Source: an uncultured Spiribacter sp.
Lineage (GTDB): Bacteria > Pseudomonadota > Gammaproteobacteria > Nitrococcales > Nitrococcaceae
Direction of reading: 5' to 3'
NCBI GenBank assembly: GCA_937884605.1
Contig: CALGDM010000010.1
Coordinates: forward strand, 1-36,156
Length of the DNA: 36,156 nucleotides
Notes under the pieces: generated by a model
What the model was told of the DNA's origin: nothing
The model's database searches: none
Seen by the model: the letters and a program-made list of their open reading frames with translations, nothing else
Part shown: positions 8,572-16,863 of the stretch, one piece after another
Numbering within the stretch: position 1 is the stretch's first letter
How the letters are laid out: each line of letters begins with the position of its first letter
Translations under genes and position numbers: made by a program

Positions 8572-9903
8572 TCAGCGACTGAACACAGCCATTGCCTCGG
8601 CGTGACCGGTATGCGGAAACATATCCATGAGCCCGGCGGCCTCAAGGCGATAGCCATAGCGATGCACCAGTTCGCCGGCATCGCGGGCCAGCGTCGACGG
8701 CCCGCACGACACGTAGACAATCCGCGCCGGGCCAAGCGCGTCCAGGCTGGGCAGCACCTCGAGGGCGCCCGAGCGGGGCGGATCCAGCAGCGCCCGGTCC
8801 ACCCCATCACCCAGCCAGTCGGCATCCGCGGGGATCCGGGTGAGATCCGTGGCGGCAAACCGCGCGTTGTCGATGCCATTCAGCGCCGCATTTTCGCGGC
8901 CGCGCTCGACCAGCGGCTCATCACCCTCGACGCCGATCACGGTCCCGGCATGGCGGGCGATGGGCAGGGTAAAGTTGCCCAGCCCGCAGAAAAGATCCAG
9001 AACCCGGCTGTCGGGTTCAAGCGCCAGCTGCTCGATGGCCTGGGGCACCATCTGCCGGTTGATCGCGGCATTGATCTGGGTGAAGTCGGTGGGGGCAAAG
9101 GCAAACCGCAGCTCATACGCGGGCAGACAGTATTCGAGCCGCGTGTGCGTGTGGCCCAGTGGCGCCACGGTGGATTCATTGCCGGGCTGCTCGAACATCA
9201 GCACATCGTGAGCCTTGCCAAAGGCGATCAACGCGTCACGGTCCGCCGGCGCCAGGGCGCGGAGGTTGCGAAACACCAGCCCCACCGCCTCATCGCCCGC
9301 GGCGACTTCGATCTGGGCGATGCGATCGGGAATGCTCAACGCGCGGACCTGTTCGGCCAGTGCCGGAATCAGGGGCCCCACCCGCGCATCCAGCACATGG
9401 CAGGACTCGATATCGGCAACGAACGGGCTGAAGCGTTCACGAAACCCGACGAGGACCCGATCGCCCTTGCGCGGGACATACTTGACGCCCAGTCGGGCCC
9501 GACGCCGATAGCCGGCCGTGGGGCCGGTCAGCGGCGGCAGCCAGCGATCGGGCGTGACCCGCCCGGTGTGCTCGAGGAGCTCGGCCAGGGTGGATTCCTT
9601 GTGGCGGACCTGGGCAACAGGATCCATGTGCTGCAGGCTGCAGCCGCCGCAGACCCCAAAGAACTCGCACGGGGGTGTCACCCGCTCGGCGGCCGGTGCC
9701 CCGACCACGGAGAGCGCCTGGCCCTCCTGCTGACGGCGGCGCTGGCGGCGGATATCGGCGGTCACCCGCTCGCCGGGCAATGCCCCCTGGATGAAGGCGG
9801 TGCGACCGTCGTTGACACCGATGCCACGGCCCTCGTGGCTGATGCGATCGATATCCAGCTCGATGGGCGCCTGCGGCAGGCGTCGGCTGCGTCGTCCCCC
9901 CAT
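8572..9903 (-). CDS. rlmD: 23S rRNA (uracil-1939-C5)-methyltransferase RlmD
   Basis: RlmD uses S-adenosylmethionine to methylate C5 of U1939 in 23S rRNA. The 443-residue protein has a TRAM-type beta-barrel at the N-terminus (about 12-68), the iron-sulfur cysteines C79, C85 and C88 in CEFFGVCGGC with a fourth near 168 (IESCHV), a SAM-binding DLFCGLGNFTLP motif, the DPPRSG motif, and the catalytic cysteine in VYVSCGPSTLARD. The ATG at 9903 lies 5 nt after the stop codon of the upstream exonuclease gene, so the two are likely translated from one message. An arginine-rich start (MGGRRSRRLP) is consistent with RNA binding. RlmCD-type enzymes are close relatives, but the Fe-S pattern and gammaproteobacterial context favour RlmD. 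Confidence 0.95.
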   Translation of the reverse strand: MGGRRSRRLPQAPIELDIDRISHEGRGIGVNDGRTAFIQGALPGERVTADIRRQRRRQQEGQALSVVGAPAAERVTPPCEFFGVCGGCSLQHMDPVAQVRHKESTLAELLEHTGRVTPDRWLPPLTGPTAGYRRRARLGVKYVPRKGDRVLVGFRERFSPFVADIESCHVLDARVGPLIPALAEQVRALSIPDRIAQIEVAAGDEAVGLVFRNLRALAPADRDALIAFGKAHDVLMFEQPGNESTVAPLGHTHTRLEYCLPAYELRFAFAPTDFTQINAAINRQMVPQAIEQLALEPDSRVLDLFCGLGNFTLPIARHAGTVIGVEGDEPLVERGRENAALNGIDNARFAATDLTRIPADADWLGDGVDRALLDPPRSGALEVLPSLDALGPARIVYVSCGPSTLARDAGELVHRYGYRLEAAGLMDMFPHTGHAEAMAVFSR

Positions 9904-9908
9904 GCCGC

Positions 9909-10679
9909 TCAGCCCGTCCACGCGTCGATGAATTGTCTCAGATGCGGCTTGTCGGCCTCCTGCAGTGCATCGCGCACGCGGGCACACTCCCGGTCGTGGT
10001 CAGTGTCGTCGAGCTCGCCGCGCAGGCGCCGAAACCGCAGCCAGAGCAGATAGGTATTCAGTACATCGTGCTCGCAATAGTCGCGCACCGCGGCAAAGTT
10101 GCCGGCCTCCACCTGGTGACGGACATCGGCGCCGCTCATCCCGAGTTTGCCGGGCAGTCCGCAGAGCGTGGCGATTTGATCGAGCGGTGCCACCGCCCGA
10201 CCGGAATAGCCCGCCAGCACATCCATCAGATCGGTATGCCGATCATGAAAACGGTTGTGGTAATTGTTGAACCGAAATTCGCGGTCGCTGGCGCCGGTCT
10301 CCCAGTAGCGGGGGGCACTCAGGCCGTGCATCAGTGCCCGGTAATGCAGCACCGGCAGATCGAACCCGCTGCCATTCCAGCTGATCAGGCGCGGGATGTA
10401 GCGCTCGATGCCATCAAAAAACCGATCAATCAGGCGCGCCTCGTCATCACCGCCCTCGCCCAGCGAAAACACGGTGAAACGATCGCCGATGAGCGCCGCC
10501 ACCGAGATCACCACCACGCGGTGCAGCGGCAGGCGCAGAAAGTCTGAGCCGGTCTCTTCGCGCCGCATGGCCAGCAGCGCCTCGGCGGCATCGTGATCAT
10601 CCAGACCCTCAAGACCATGCAGCCGGCGACCACCGGCCACATCCGGCACGGTCTCGATATCAAAGGCAAAGACGTTCAT
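9909..10679 (-). CDS. Predicted PolB-like 3'-5' exonuclease (DEDDy)
   Basis: The 256-residue protein is a free-standing proofreading-type exonuclease domain of the DNA polymerase B exonuclease-like family. It shows all DEDDy motifs: Asp7 and Glu9 in FDIETVPD (ExoI), Asp107 in WNGSGFDLPVL (ExoII), and Tyr201-x3-Asp205 in YCEHD (ExoIII). No polymerase domain is present. Such proteins are widespread in proteobacteria, usually uncharacterised, and are presumed to trim DNA or RNA 3' ends. The start codon overlaps the TGA of cysM as ATGA, so translation is probably coupled; rlmD follows after 5 nt. Whether its substrate is RNA, as the rlmD neighbour hints, or DNA cannot be judged here. Confidence 0.87.
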   Translation of the reverse strand: MNVFAFDIETVPDVAGGRRLHGLEGLDDHDAAEALLAMRREETGSDFLRLPLHRVVVISVAALIGDRFTVFSLGEGGDDEARLIDRFFDGIERYIPRLISWNGSGFDLPVLHYRALMHGLSAPRYWETGASDREFRFNNYHNRFHDRHTDLMDVLAGYSGRAVAPLDQIATLCGLPGKLGMSGADVRHQVEAGNFAAVRDYCEHDVLNTYLLWLRFRRLRGELDDTDHDRECARVRDALQEADKPHLRQFIDAWTG

Positions 10680-11569
10680 TGATCCGGGAAGACGCCGCTC
10701 GACAGGTAACGATCACCGCGGTCGCAGACAATGCTGACAATGGTCGCGTTTTCGACCTCGCGAGCGATCTGCAGGGCGGCCCATAGCGTCCCGCCGCTGG
10801 AAATCCCGGCAAAGATGCCCTCTTCGGCGGCCAGGCGACGGGTCATCGTCTCGGCCTCGTCCTGCGCCACCTCGACCACCCGATCGACGCGGTGGGACTC
10901 GAAGATCGCCGGCAGATAGGCCTCGGGCCACTTACGGATGCCGGGGATGCTCGCCCCCTCGCGGGGCTGGGCGCCAACGATCTGGACCCCGGGATTCTGC
11001 TCCTTGAGATAGCGCGACACGCCCATGGTCGTGCCGGTGGTGCCCATCGAGGCCACAAAATGCGTCACCTCGCCGCCGGTGTCACGCCATACCTCAGGGC
11101 CGGTGCCGTTGTAGTGCGCGCCCCAGTTGTCCGGGTTGGAGAACTGATCAAGGACCCGGCCCTTGCCCTCGGACTGCATGCGCAGCGCGACGTCGCGGGC
11201 GCCTTCCATGCCCTGCGCCTGGGTGACCAGCACCAGCTCGGCGCCATACGCGCGCATGGAGGCACGGCGCTCGACGGTCATGTTCTCGGGCATGATCAGC
11301 ACCATCCGATAGCCCTTGACCGCCGCCGCCATGGCCAGCGCGATGCCGGTGTTGCCGCTGGTGGCCTCGATGAGGGTATCGCCGGGCCGGATCTCGCCGC
11401 GGCGTTCGGCCTGAGTGATCATGTTCATGGCCGGACGGTCCTTGACCGAGCCGGCCGGGTTGTTGCCCTCGAGCTTGAGCAACACGGTGTTCGAGCCGGT
11501 ATCCGCAAGGCGCTGGAGCCGCACCAGCGGGGTATTACCGACGCATTGATCAACGCTTGGATATGTCAT
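10676..11569 (-). CDS. cysM: Cysteine synthase B (CysM)
   Basis: CysM is a PLP enzyme that makes cysteine from O-acetylserine and sulfide, or S-sulfocysteine from thiosulfate. The 297-residue protein has the PLP lysine K43 in NPAGSVKDRPAMNM, the substrate loop EATSGNTGIALAM (68-80), and the glycine-rich phosphate-binding GTTGTTMG. NPAGSVKDR and the short C-terminus resemble CysM rather than CysK. I chose ATG 11569 because the family begins around TYPSVDQCVGNTPLV; upstream in-frame codons run into the divergent trmO gene. No clear Shine-Dalgarno is seen, but GATACT and TACAAT on the minus strand (11576-11591) are possible -10 elements, which would leave a leader of 0 to 10 nt. It heads the cysM-exonuclease-rlmD-nudF run. 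Confidence 0.95.
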   Translation of the reverse strand: MTYPSVDQCVGNTPLVRLQRLADTGSNTVLLKLEGNNPAGSVKDRPAMNMITQAERRGEIRPGDTLIEATSGNTGIALAMAAAVKGYRMVLIMPENMTVERRASMRAYGAELVLVTQAQGMEGARDVALRMQSEGKGRVLDQFSNPDNWGAHYNGTGPEVWRDTGGEVTHFVASMGTTGTTMGVSRYLKEQNPGVQIVGAQPREGASIPGIRKWPEAYLPAIFESHRVDRVVEVAQDEAETMTRRLAAEEGIFAGISSGGTLWAALQIAREVENATIVSIVCDRGDRYLSSGVFPDQ

Positions 11570-11599
11570 GCCCGGATTGTAACGCAGTATCCTGTCGAC

Positions 11600-12301
11600 A
11601 TGGATATCCACCCCATCGCCACGCTGCGCAGTGATTTCGAGGGCCGTTTCGGCACGCCGCGCCAACCCGGTCTGGTGCCCGCCGCGCGGGCCGAACTGGT
11701 CTTCGCGGCCCCCTACAATGACCCGGCCGCCCTGCGCGGGCTCGAGACCTGTTCGCACTGCTGGCTGGTGTTCGGGTTTCATGCCATCAGTCCGGGGCCA
11801 TGGCGCCCCACGGTCCGCCCGCCTCGGCTGGGCGGCAATCAACGCCTGGGCGTATTCGCGACGCGCTCGCCGTTCAGGCCCAACGCCCTCGGCCTGTCGC
11901 TAACACGCATCGAGGCGTTGCTGACACCCCTGGGCCGCGGGCTGGCGCTGCGCGGCTGTGACCTGATGGATGGCACCCCGATTTTTGACATCAAGCCCTA
12001 TCTGCCCGCCATCGAGTCGGTACCCGAGGCTCAACCCCCCGCCGGCCTCGGACAGGCGACGCCGGGACTGGCGATCGAATGGCATACCGATGCGCGAGCG
12101 GCACTCGCCAATGCCCCGGCACACCTCGGCGAGCTGATTGATCAGACCCTCGCGGCCGATCCGCGGCCGGCCTATCACCAGCCGCGCAAACGCGGCACCT
12201 ATGGCATGCAACTGCTGGGTCACGAAGTGCGCTGGACCGTCACCGAATCCTGCGCCCGCGTGATCGGCGTCACGCCGATCGCGGATGGCGAGCGCGATTA
12301 G
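11600..12301 (+). CDS. trmO: tRNA (N6-threonylcarbamoyladenosine-37-N6)-methyltransferase TrmO
   Basis: TrmO methylates t6A37 to m6t6A in tRNA-Thr, using SAM bound in an unusual beta-barrel fold. The 233-residue protein has the UPF0066 hallmarks: the start MDIHPIATLRSDF, the central GVFATRSPFRPNALGLS segment with the conserved Arg and Asn, and DIKPYLPAIES. The C-terminal QPRKRGTYGM segment is the conserved tail of the longer YaeB-type enzymes. It starts 30 nt from the divergent cysM start. Its TAG stop overlaps the TAA stop of the convergent hydrolase by sharing TTAG. Confidence 0.93.
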   Translation: MDIHPIATLRSDFEGRFGTPRQPGLVPAARAELVFAAPYNDPAALRGLETCSHCWLVFGFHAISPGPWRPTVRPPRLGGNQRLGVFATRSPFRPNALGLSLTRIEALLTPLGRGLALRGCDLMDGTPIFDIKPYLPAIESVPEAQPPAGLGQATPGLAIEWHTDARAALANAPAHLGELIDQTLAADPRPAYHQPRKRGTYGMQLLGHEVRWTVTESCARVIGVTPIADGERD

Positions 12302-14298
12302 TCGTTGCGACGCGCAATCCGTCGCTGCCAGTTGCGCGAAAACACCCGACAATCCGCCTCCCAGGCGTCGAGCTCGGCGGTCAGGTAGAACGCCTCGGCG
12401 TCGGCTTCGAGCCGGGTCTTTGTGCGGGTGGCAATCTGCCAGTCACCGCGGCCGAGTCGAAACTCCGCTACCACCTCGCCACTGACCCGAGCCGGATCAC
12501 CGTCGATCTGGTGGTAGACCTCGCGGGTCGCATCGCTCAGGGTCAGATCAACGTCCTCGAGGGTCCGCGTGCCGTTGTCCTGAATCACCTCAAGGCTTGC
12601 GGCGTTGCGACCGAGCTCATGGTGCACGCGCCAGGCCTGCGTCGGCGCAACGCGCTCGACGGCGCTCAAGGGGGCGTAGGCCGGTGCCGGTGGCAACACC
12701 GGCGACACGTCCGGCCCCGCCGGCTCGCGCACCGGCAGCTCGAGGGAGGTGGCCGCGGGATCGATCTGCAGCGGGCCGGCGTCGGGTTCGGGCCAGATCA
12801 ATGGCCAGTAGGTCGTCGACAGCGCCATTTGCAGACGATGGCCCGCGGCAAACCGGTGGCCGAGGTGATTGAGTGGCACATCCACGTCAAAGTCGGTGCC
12901 CGCCACCAGATCCCGCGGGCGGTGGTGGCCCTCGCGGTGGCGGAGATTGAGAACGCCATAGCTCACTCGGGTCGCGGCGCCATTCGGGGCGACATCACAA
13001 AGCCTCACGATAAGCTGACCACGGGGCTGCTCGGCGCGCAGTCGGATGCGCAGCCGTGGCTCGCCGAGCAGTTCCAGGGGGGTATCCAGGGGCTCTGTCT
13101 CAAACACCTGCCCGCCGCTCAGTTCCTTGCGCTGGTCATCCGGCAGATCCGGCCCATCGGCATAGCTGCACCATTTGCCGGCAAACAACCCCAGCCCCAG
13201 TGGCGAGTCCAGCTCGAGGCGCTCGGCGGTCGCGGTGGCAGGCGCCTCATCCAGCGTGCCGGTGGCCTGGGGGTAGAGCGCTCGGGTCTGCACCGCGGGC
13301 GTTGGCCATTGCGCCTCGGCCACCCAGCGCCCGGCGCGCTCGGCATAGGCCGTTGCCGGCGGATCGGCGTCCTGAATCCAGGCGCGCAGCTGCGGCGCCT
13401 CGTCGACGCCATTGGATTGTCCCTTCAACCAGCGATCCCACCAGTCCTTGACGAGCGACTGAAAGCCGATGGCCGGGCCCGGCTCGCCGAGGTGCGGATA
13501 GCGATGGCTCCAGGGGCCGACGATGGCCTGACGCGGCCCCTCAAGGTTGGCCATCAGGCGGAATACCGCATTGGTGTAGCCATCCGCCCAGCCACTCACC
13601 GCCATCACCGGGCAGCGGATCGCGGCGTAGTCCTCGCAGACCGAGCCATGCCGCCAGTAGTCATCGCGATGCGGGTGCTCGAGCCATTCCATCAGCCAGG
13701 GCTCATTCGCCGTGAGCCGTTGCTGCCAGATCGACCGCCACTCCTTACCCCGCAGTTCAGGATCCGGCGGCAAGCTGTTGAAAGCAAACATCACCGATGA
13801 CCAGGACAGATTGTCGCTGAGCAGGCATCCCCCCATGGTGTGGATATCGTCGGCATAACGATCATCGGTGGAGCAGACGGTGACCACCGCCTTGAGCGCG
13901 GGCGGCTGCATGGCAGCGATCTGCAGGCCGTTGAATCCGCCCCAGGAGATACCGATCATGCCCACCCCGCCGTCACACCAGGGCTGAGCGGCCAGCCATT
14001 CGATCGCCTCGTAGCCATCCTCGAGCTCGCGGGCCAGATACTCGTTGGCGAGCACACCACCGGACTCGCCGCTGCCGCGGATATCCACCCGGACGCTGGC
14101 ATAGCCATGCTCGGCCAGCCAGCGATGCAGCGTCTCGTCACGGGGCCGGGTGTGATCGCGTTTGCGATAGGGGATGGTCTCGAGGACCGCCGGCACGGGC
14201 TGGACCTCGGATCCGGTCGGCCGCCAGATCCGGGCCGAGAGCGTGACCCCGTCGCTCATCGGGATGCGCACATCCTCGTCGATACGGAGATCGCTCAT
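12298..14298 (-). CDS. CocE/NonD family hydrolase (X-Pro dipeptidyl-peptidase S15-like)
   Basis: The 666-residue protein is an alpha/beta-hydrolase with a C-terminal jelly-roll domain, the architecture of cocaine esterase CocE, glutaryl-7-ACA acylase and S15 X-Pro dipeptidyl peptidases. The likely catalytic triad is Ser118 in GISWGG, Asp239 in SGWADGY and His265 in GPWSHRYPH. The oxyanion region Pro-Tyr (TIPYRKRDHT, 41-50) is also present. There is no signal peptide, so it is probably cytoplasmic. The natural substrate, ester or peptide, cannot be told from the sequence. It is translationally coupled to the upstream mechanosensitive channel by an ATGA overlap, an association with no obvious biochemical reason. 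Its TAA stop shares TTAG with trmO. Confidence 0.88.
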   Translation of the reverse strand: MSDLRIDEDVRIPMSDGVTLSARIWRPTGSEVQPVPAVLETIPYRKRDHTRPRDETLHRWLAEHGYASVRVDIRGSGESGGVLANEYLARELEDGYEAIEWLAAQPWCDGGVGMIGISWGGFNGLQIAAMQPPALKAVVTVCSTDDRYADDIHTMGGCLLSDNLSWSSVMFAFNSLPPDPELRGKEWRSIWQQRLTANEPWLMEWLEHPHRDDYWRHGSVCEDYAAIRCPVMAVSGWADGYTNAVFRLMANLEGPRQAIVGPWSHRYPHLGEPGPAIGFQSLVKDWWDRWLKGQSNGVDEAPQLRAWIQDADPPATAYAERAGRWVAEAQWPTPAVQTRALYPQATGTLDEAPATATAERLELDSPLGLGLFAGKWCSYADGPDLPDDQRKELSGGQVFETEPLDTPLELLGEPRLRIRLRAEQPRGQLIVRLCDVAPNGAATRVSYGVLNLRHREGHHRPRDLVAGTDFDVDVPLNHLGHRFAAGHRLQMALSTTYWPLIWPEPDAGPLQIDPAATSLELPVREPAGPDVSPVLPPAPAYAPLSAVERVAPTQAWRVHHELGRNAASLEVIQDNGTRTLEDVDLTLSDATREVYHQIDGDPARVSGEVVAEFRLGRGDWQIATRTKTRLEADAEAFYLTAELDAWEADCRVFSRNWQRRIARRND

Positions 14299-16241
14299 GC
14301 CTTGAGCGCCTCACTGCCGTCCGCCTCGTCACCGGCGCCAAAGTAAAGGGTGCGGTGCGGATAGGGGATTTCGATGCCGGCGGCGTCGAAGCGTTCTTTC
14401 ACGCAGCGGTTGTAGGCGCGACCCACGGCGTATTGCATGCCGGCGGTGGTGCGGATGCGCACGCGGATCACCACGGCACTGTCGGCGAGTGCACTGACCC
14501 CGTCCACCTCCAGCGCGCCGGTCACCTCGGAGCCGATCTCGGGGGTCGCCTGCAGCTGCGCGTAGGCGCTGTGCAGCGCATCGATGGCATCGGCCACACT
14601 CTCGCGATAGGCCAACCTGTATTCACCCAGGTGATAGCCGAAGTCGCGGGTGTAGTTGGAGACCGTGTCCACCGATGAAAACGGCACCACATGCAACACG
14701 CCAGAGAGGTCACGCAGCCCCAGCGAGCGGATGCTCAGCCGCTCCACCGTGCCGCTGATCCCGGCGGCGGTCACAAAGTCGTCCTGATGGATTGCGTCCT
14801 CGAGCTGGATGAACACACCGGTGATGATGTCCTGGACGAGCTTTTGCGCGCCAAACCCGATGGCCAGGCCGATGACACCGGCACCGGCGAGCAGCGGGCC
14901 GATGTCAATGCCGATTTCGGAGAGCGCCACCATACCGGCGAGAATCAGGATGGCGATGGCCACCGCATTGCGGAACAGCGCCAGCAGCGTCTTCTCGCGG
15001 GCACCCGGCTCGCCCGTGCCGGTGTCCGGGTTGAGCCGATCCTCGATCCAGCTCGCCGCGACCAGCCAGCCGCCGACGGCAAGGATACCGATGACGAGCA
15101 GCGCCACGACGGAATGAATCAACGCCTGACCGGCAGGCGTACTCAGCCATTGCGCCACATCGGCGAGCCCCCAGACATCAAGCAGTGAGCCGATCAGCGC
15201 GGCAATCAAAAGCCAGTGGATGACGCCGACAAACCGCGGCACCCAGGCGTCGATCCGCCCCGCCAGCATCGGCAGGCGGTCGCGCAGCCGCTGGGGCAGA
15301 TAGCGCCCGATGCGCCGCAGGTTGGCCAGCGACGTGCCGATGAACCCCGCCGCCAGAATGATCAGCAGGCTCAGGCCACTGGCCTGGCTGACAAAAACCA
15401 GCGCACTCGCCGGCCCGGTGACAATGAGCACGGCATAGAGCGTGGCAAAACCGCCGGCGAGCCCATGCCAGACGCCGGCCAGCGGTCGCAGGACCGGGCC
15501 ATAGAAACTGCCGGGGTGATGGGCGGCCCGGCCCAGCATCCACTGTTGCACCGGCCTGCGGGCGGCACGAATCAAACGGCCCACCCCCATCAGCACGATC
15601 ACCGCAATCGCCGCTTCCACCAGCACGGCCAGCGCCGGGGCAATGGTGCTAAGCGTCGGCGTTACCCAGAGCAGCCCATAGATGGCGACCCGAATCAGGT
15701 GCGAGAGCTGCGCCTCCCAGCGGGCAGCGTCAGCATCCGAGACAGGCAGCAGGCGCGCCGCGCTCGCCCGGGGTTCGAGGAAGGCATTGATGGCGAGGCG
15801 TAGCGACTCGGCAATCACAAATGCCAGGACGAACCGACCGGCAATGGCCGATGCCTCGGCACTCGCGGATATCCCCAACACGATGGCTGCATAGCCGATG
15901 GCCGCCACCACCGCCACCTTGGCCCCCTGCAGGACGATGACCAGCGCAATGACCACGAGATGCCGCAGCGGACCCAGCCCCTGACCGGCGCGTTCCTGCC
16001 AGGCGGCCAACCCCGCGATCAACGCCCTGCCACGATCGCGGATCAGCCGCTGGGTGATCAGTACCAGGGCGATCAGCAACGCGATGCGACCGGCGGCGAT
16101 GGCGTTTTCCGGATTGGCGGCCGCCGCGATGGCACCCGGCGTCGCCGTGACCTCACCCAGTAGCCGGTCCGCCCAGACGGTGATCGCCTCGCGTGCTCCC
16201 GCAATCCAGTCCACCAGCCCGAATCCGTTGACAGTCAGCAT
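14295..16241 (-). CDS. Large MscS-family mechanosensitive channel (YbiO-like)
   Basis: The 648-residue inner-membrane protein opens in response to membrane tension, releasing solutes on hypo-osmotic shock. Roughly ten hydrophobic segments cover residues 45-460. The pore-lining helix of MscS is recognisable in LLAGAGVIGLAIGFGAQKLVQD, followed by the beta-domain (FIQLEDAIHQDDFV, GTVERLSIRSLGLRD, VPFSSVDTVSNYTRDF) and the alpha/beta C-terminal cage. Length and the many extra N-terminal helices resemble E. coli YbiO or MscM-type channels more than the 3-helix MscS. The start at 16241 has AAGGAA about 7 nt upstream. It is divergent from the phasin gene, and its stop overlaps the start of the hydrolase gene. 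A large osmotic valve would suit a halophile, but this is only suggestive. Confidence 0.92.
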   Translation of the reverse strand: MLTVNGFGLVDWIAGAREAITVWADRLLGEVTATPGAIAAAANPENAIAAGRIALLIALVLITQRLIRDRGRALIAGLAAWQERAGQGLGPLRHLVVIALVIVLQGAKVAVVAAIGYAAIVLGISASAEASAIAGRFVLAFVIAESLRLAINAFLEPRASAARLLPVSDADAARWEAQLSHLIRVAIYGLLWVTPTLSTIAPALAVLVEAAIAVIVLMGVGRLIRAARRPVQQWMLGRAAHHPGSFYGPVLRPLAGVWHGLAGGFATLYAVLIVTGPASALVFVSQASGLSLLIILAAGFIGTSLANLRRIGRYLPQRLRDRLPMLAGRIDAWVPRFVGVIHWLLIAALIGSLLDVWGLADVAQWLSTPAGQALIHSVVALLVIGILAVGGWLVAASWIEDRLNPDTGTGEPGAREKTLLALFRNAVAIAILILAGMVALSEIGIDIGPLLAGAGVIGLAIGFGAQKLVQDIITGVFIQLEDAIHQDDFVTAAGISGTVERLSIRSLGLRDLSGVLHVVPFSSVDTVSNYTRDFGYHLGEYRLAYRESVADAIDALHSAYAQLQATPEIGSEVTGALEVDGVSALADSAVVIRVRIRTTAGMQYAVGRAYNRCVKERFDAAGIEIPYPHRTLYFGAGDEADGSEALKA

Positions 16242-16297
16242 TCTTTATTCCTTTCATGACAGTGCGCGCACAATAACAAACGTCGCCGGCGAAAATT

Positions 16298-16341
16298 TTG
16301 TTGCAATGCACCAAACGCATTGCTATATTGCACTGCAACAA
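16298..16341 (+). promoter_or_regulatory. Phasin promoter with flanking operator-like inverted repeat
   Basis: A sigma-70-type promoter is visible: -35 TTGCAA (16301-16306), 17-bp spacer, -10 TATATT (16324-16329), predicted start near 16336. A 13-bp inverted repeat, TTGTTGCAATGCA at 16298-16310 and TGCACTGCAACAA at 16329-16341 (one mismatch), covers the -35 box and the -10/start region. TGC/GCA-rich repeats of this kind resemble sites reported for the PHA-responsive repressor PhaR, which controls phasin genes in other bacteria. Assignment to PhaR is inference. Confidence 0.7.
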
Positions 16342-16387
16342 GGCCAGAAAGCCTTGGATTGAAACGGCAACAAGAGGAATCAGAATC

Positions 16388-16756
16388 ATGGCGAACGATA
16401 ACTTTGACAAGATGAACGACCAGGCCGAGAAGCTGTTCATGGGCCCGACCCGTGACTATGCCAAGCTGGCCATGGACTATGCCGAGAAGATGATCGACGC
16501 GCAGATGGAAGCCGCGAAGACCTACACCGACATCGGCATGCAGCAGGCCCGCGCGGCCCTCGAGGTCAAGGACACCGAGGCCCTGAAGACCTATGCCGAG
16601 GAGCAGCAGAAGGTCGCCAAGGAAATGACCGAGCGCGCCAAGAATGATGCCGAGAAAGTGGCCGCGATGAACCAGGACTTCGTCAACGAAGCCCGCAAGC
16701 TCGTCGAGACCAACGTCAAGTCGGCGTCCGAGGCGGCGACCAAGTCGACCAAGTAA
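16388..16756 (+). CDS. Phasin family protein
   Basis: The 122-residue, helix-rich, alanine- and lysine-rich protein has the Phasin_2 pattern: MNDQAEKLFMGPTRDYAKLAMDYAEKMIDAQMEAAKTY, then a long charged helix with AALEVKDTEALKTYAEEQQKVAKEMTERAKNDAE. Phasins coat polyhydroxyalkanoate granules and control their size; some act as chaperone-like stress proteins. No PHA synthase gene lies in the window. The ATG at 16388 has AGAGGA about 9 nt upstream. The gene is a single transcription unit bounded by its own promoter and an intrinsic terminator. AAG and GAG dominate its Lys and Glu codons, which would fit high expression. Assigning a granule role rather than a general stress role depends on finding phaC elsewhere. 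Confidence 0.87.
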   Translation: MANDNFDKMNDQAEKLFMGPTRDYAKLAMDYAEKMIDAQMEAAKTYTDIGMQQARAALEVKDTEALKTYAEEQQKVAKEMTERAKNDAEKVAAMNQDFVNEARKLVETNVKSASEAATKSTK

Positions 16757-16758
16757 CG

Positions 16759-16772
16759 CCGATCGCGATCGG
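16759..16772. repeat. Perfect 14-bp palindrome after the phasin stop
   Basis: CCGATCGCGATCGG is identical to its reverse complement and begins 2 nt after the phasin stop codon. It contains two overlapping CGATCG hexamers. It lies just upstream of the terminator and may be a protein-binding site or simply chance in GC-rich DNA. Confidence 0.45.
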
Positions 16773-16784
16773 TATGGCTGAAAA

Positions 16785-16816
16785 GGCCGTCGGTGCGGAA
16801 CCGGCGGCCTTCTTTT
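16785..16816 (+). terminator. Intrinsic terminator of the phasin gene
   Basis: GGCCGTCGGT pairs with ACCGGCGGCC (10 bp with one G-U) around a 5-nt loop, followed by TTCTTTT. It separates the phasin gene from the efflux genes, so those need their own promoter in the 47 nt that follow. Confidence 0.85.
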
Positions 16817-16863
16817 GTGTCGACGAGCCAGCGACACAGCGCAAGACACGATACCCTCACCCA

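Noticed and set aside
12511-13800. Plus-strand open frame of about 430 codons opposite the CocE-like hydrolase
   Set aside because: The hydrolase has a complete catalytic triad on the other strand; this frame has no motif or ribosome site.
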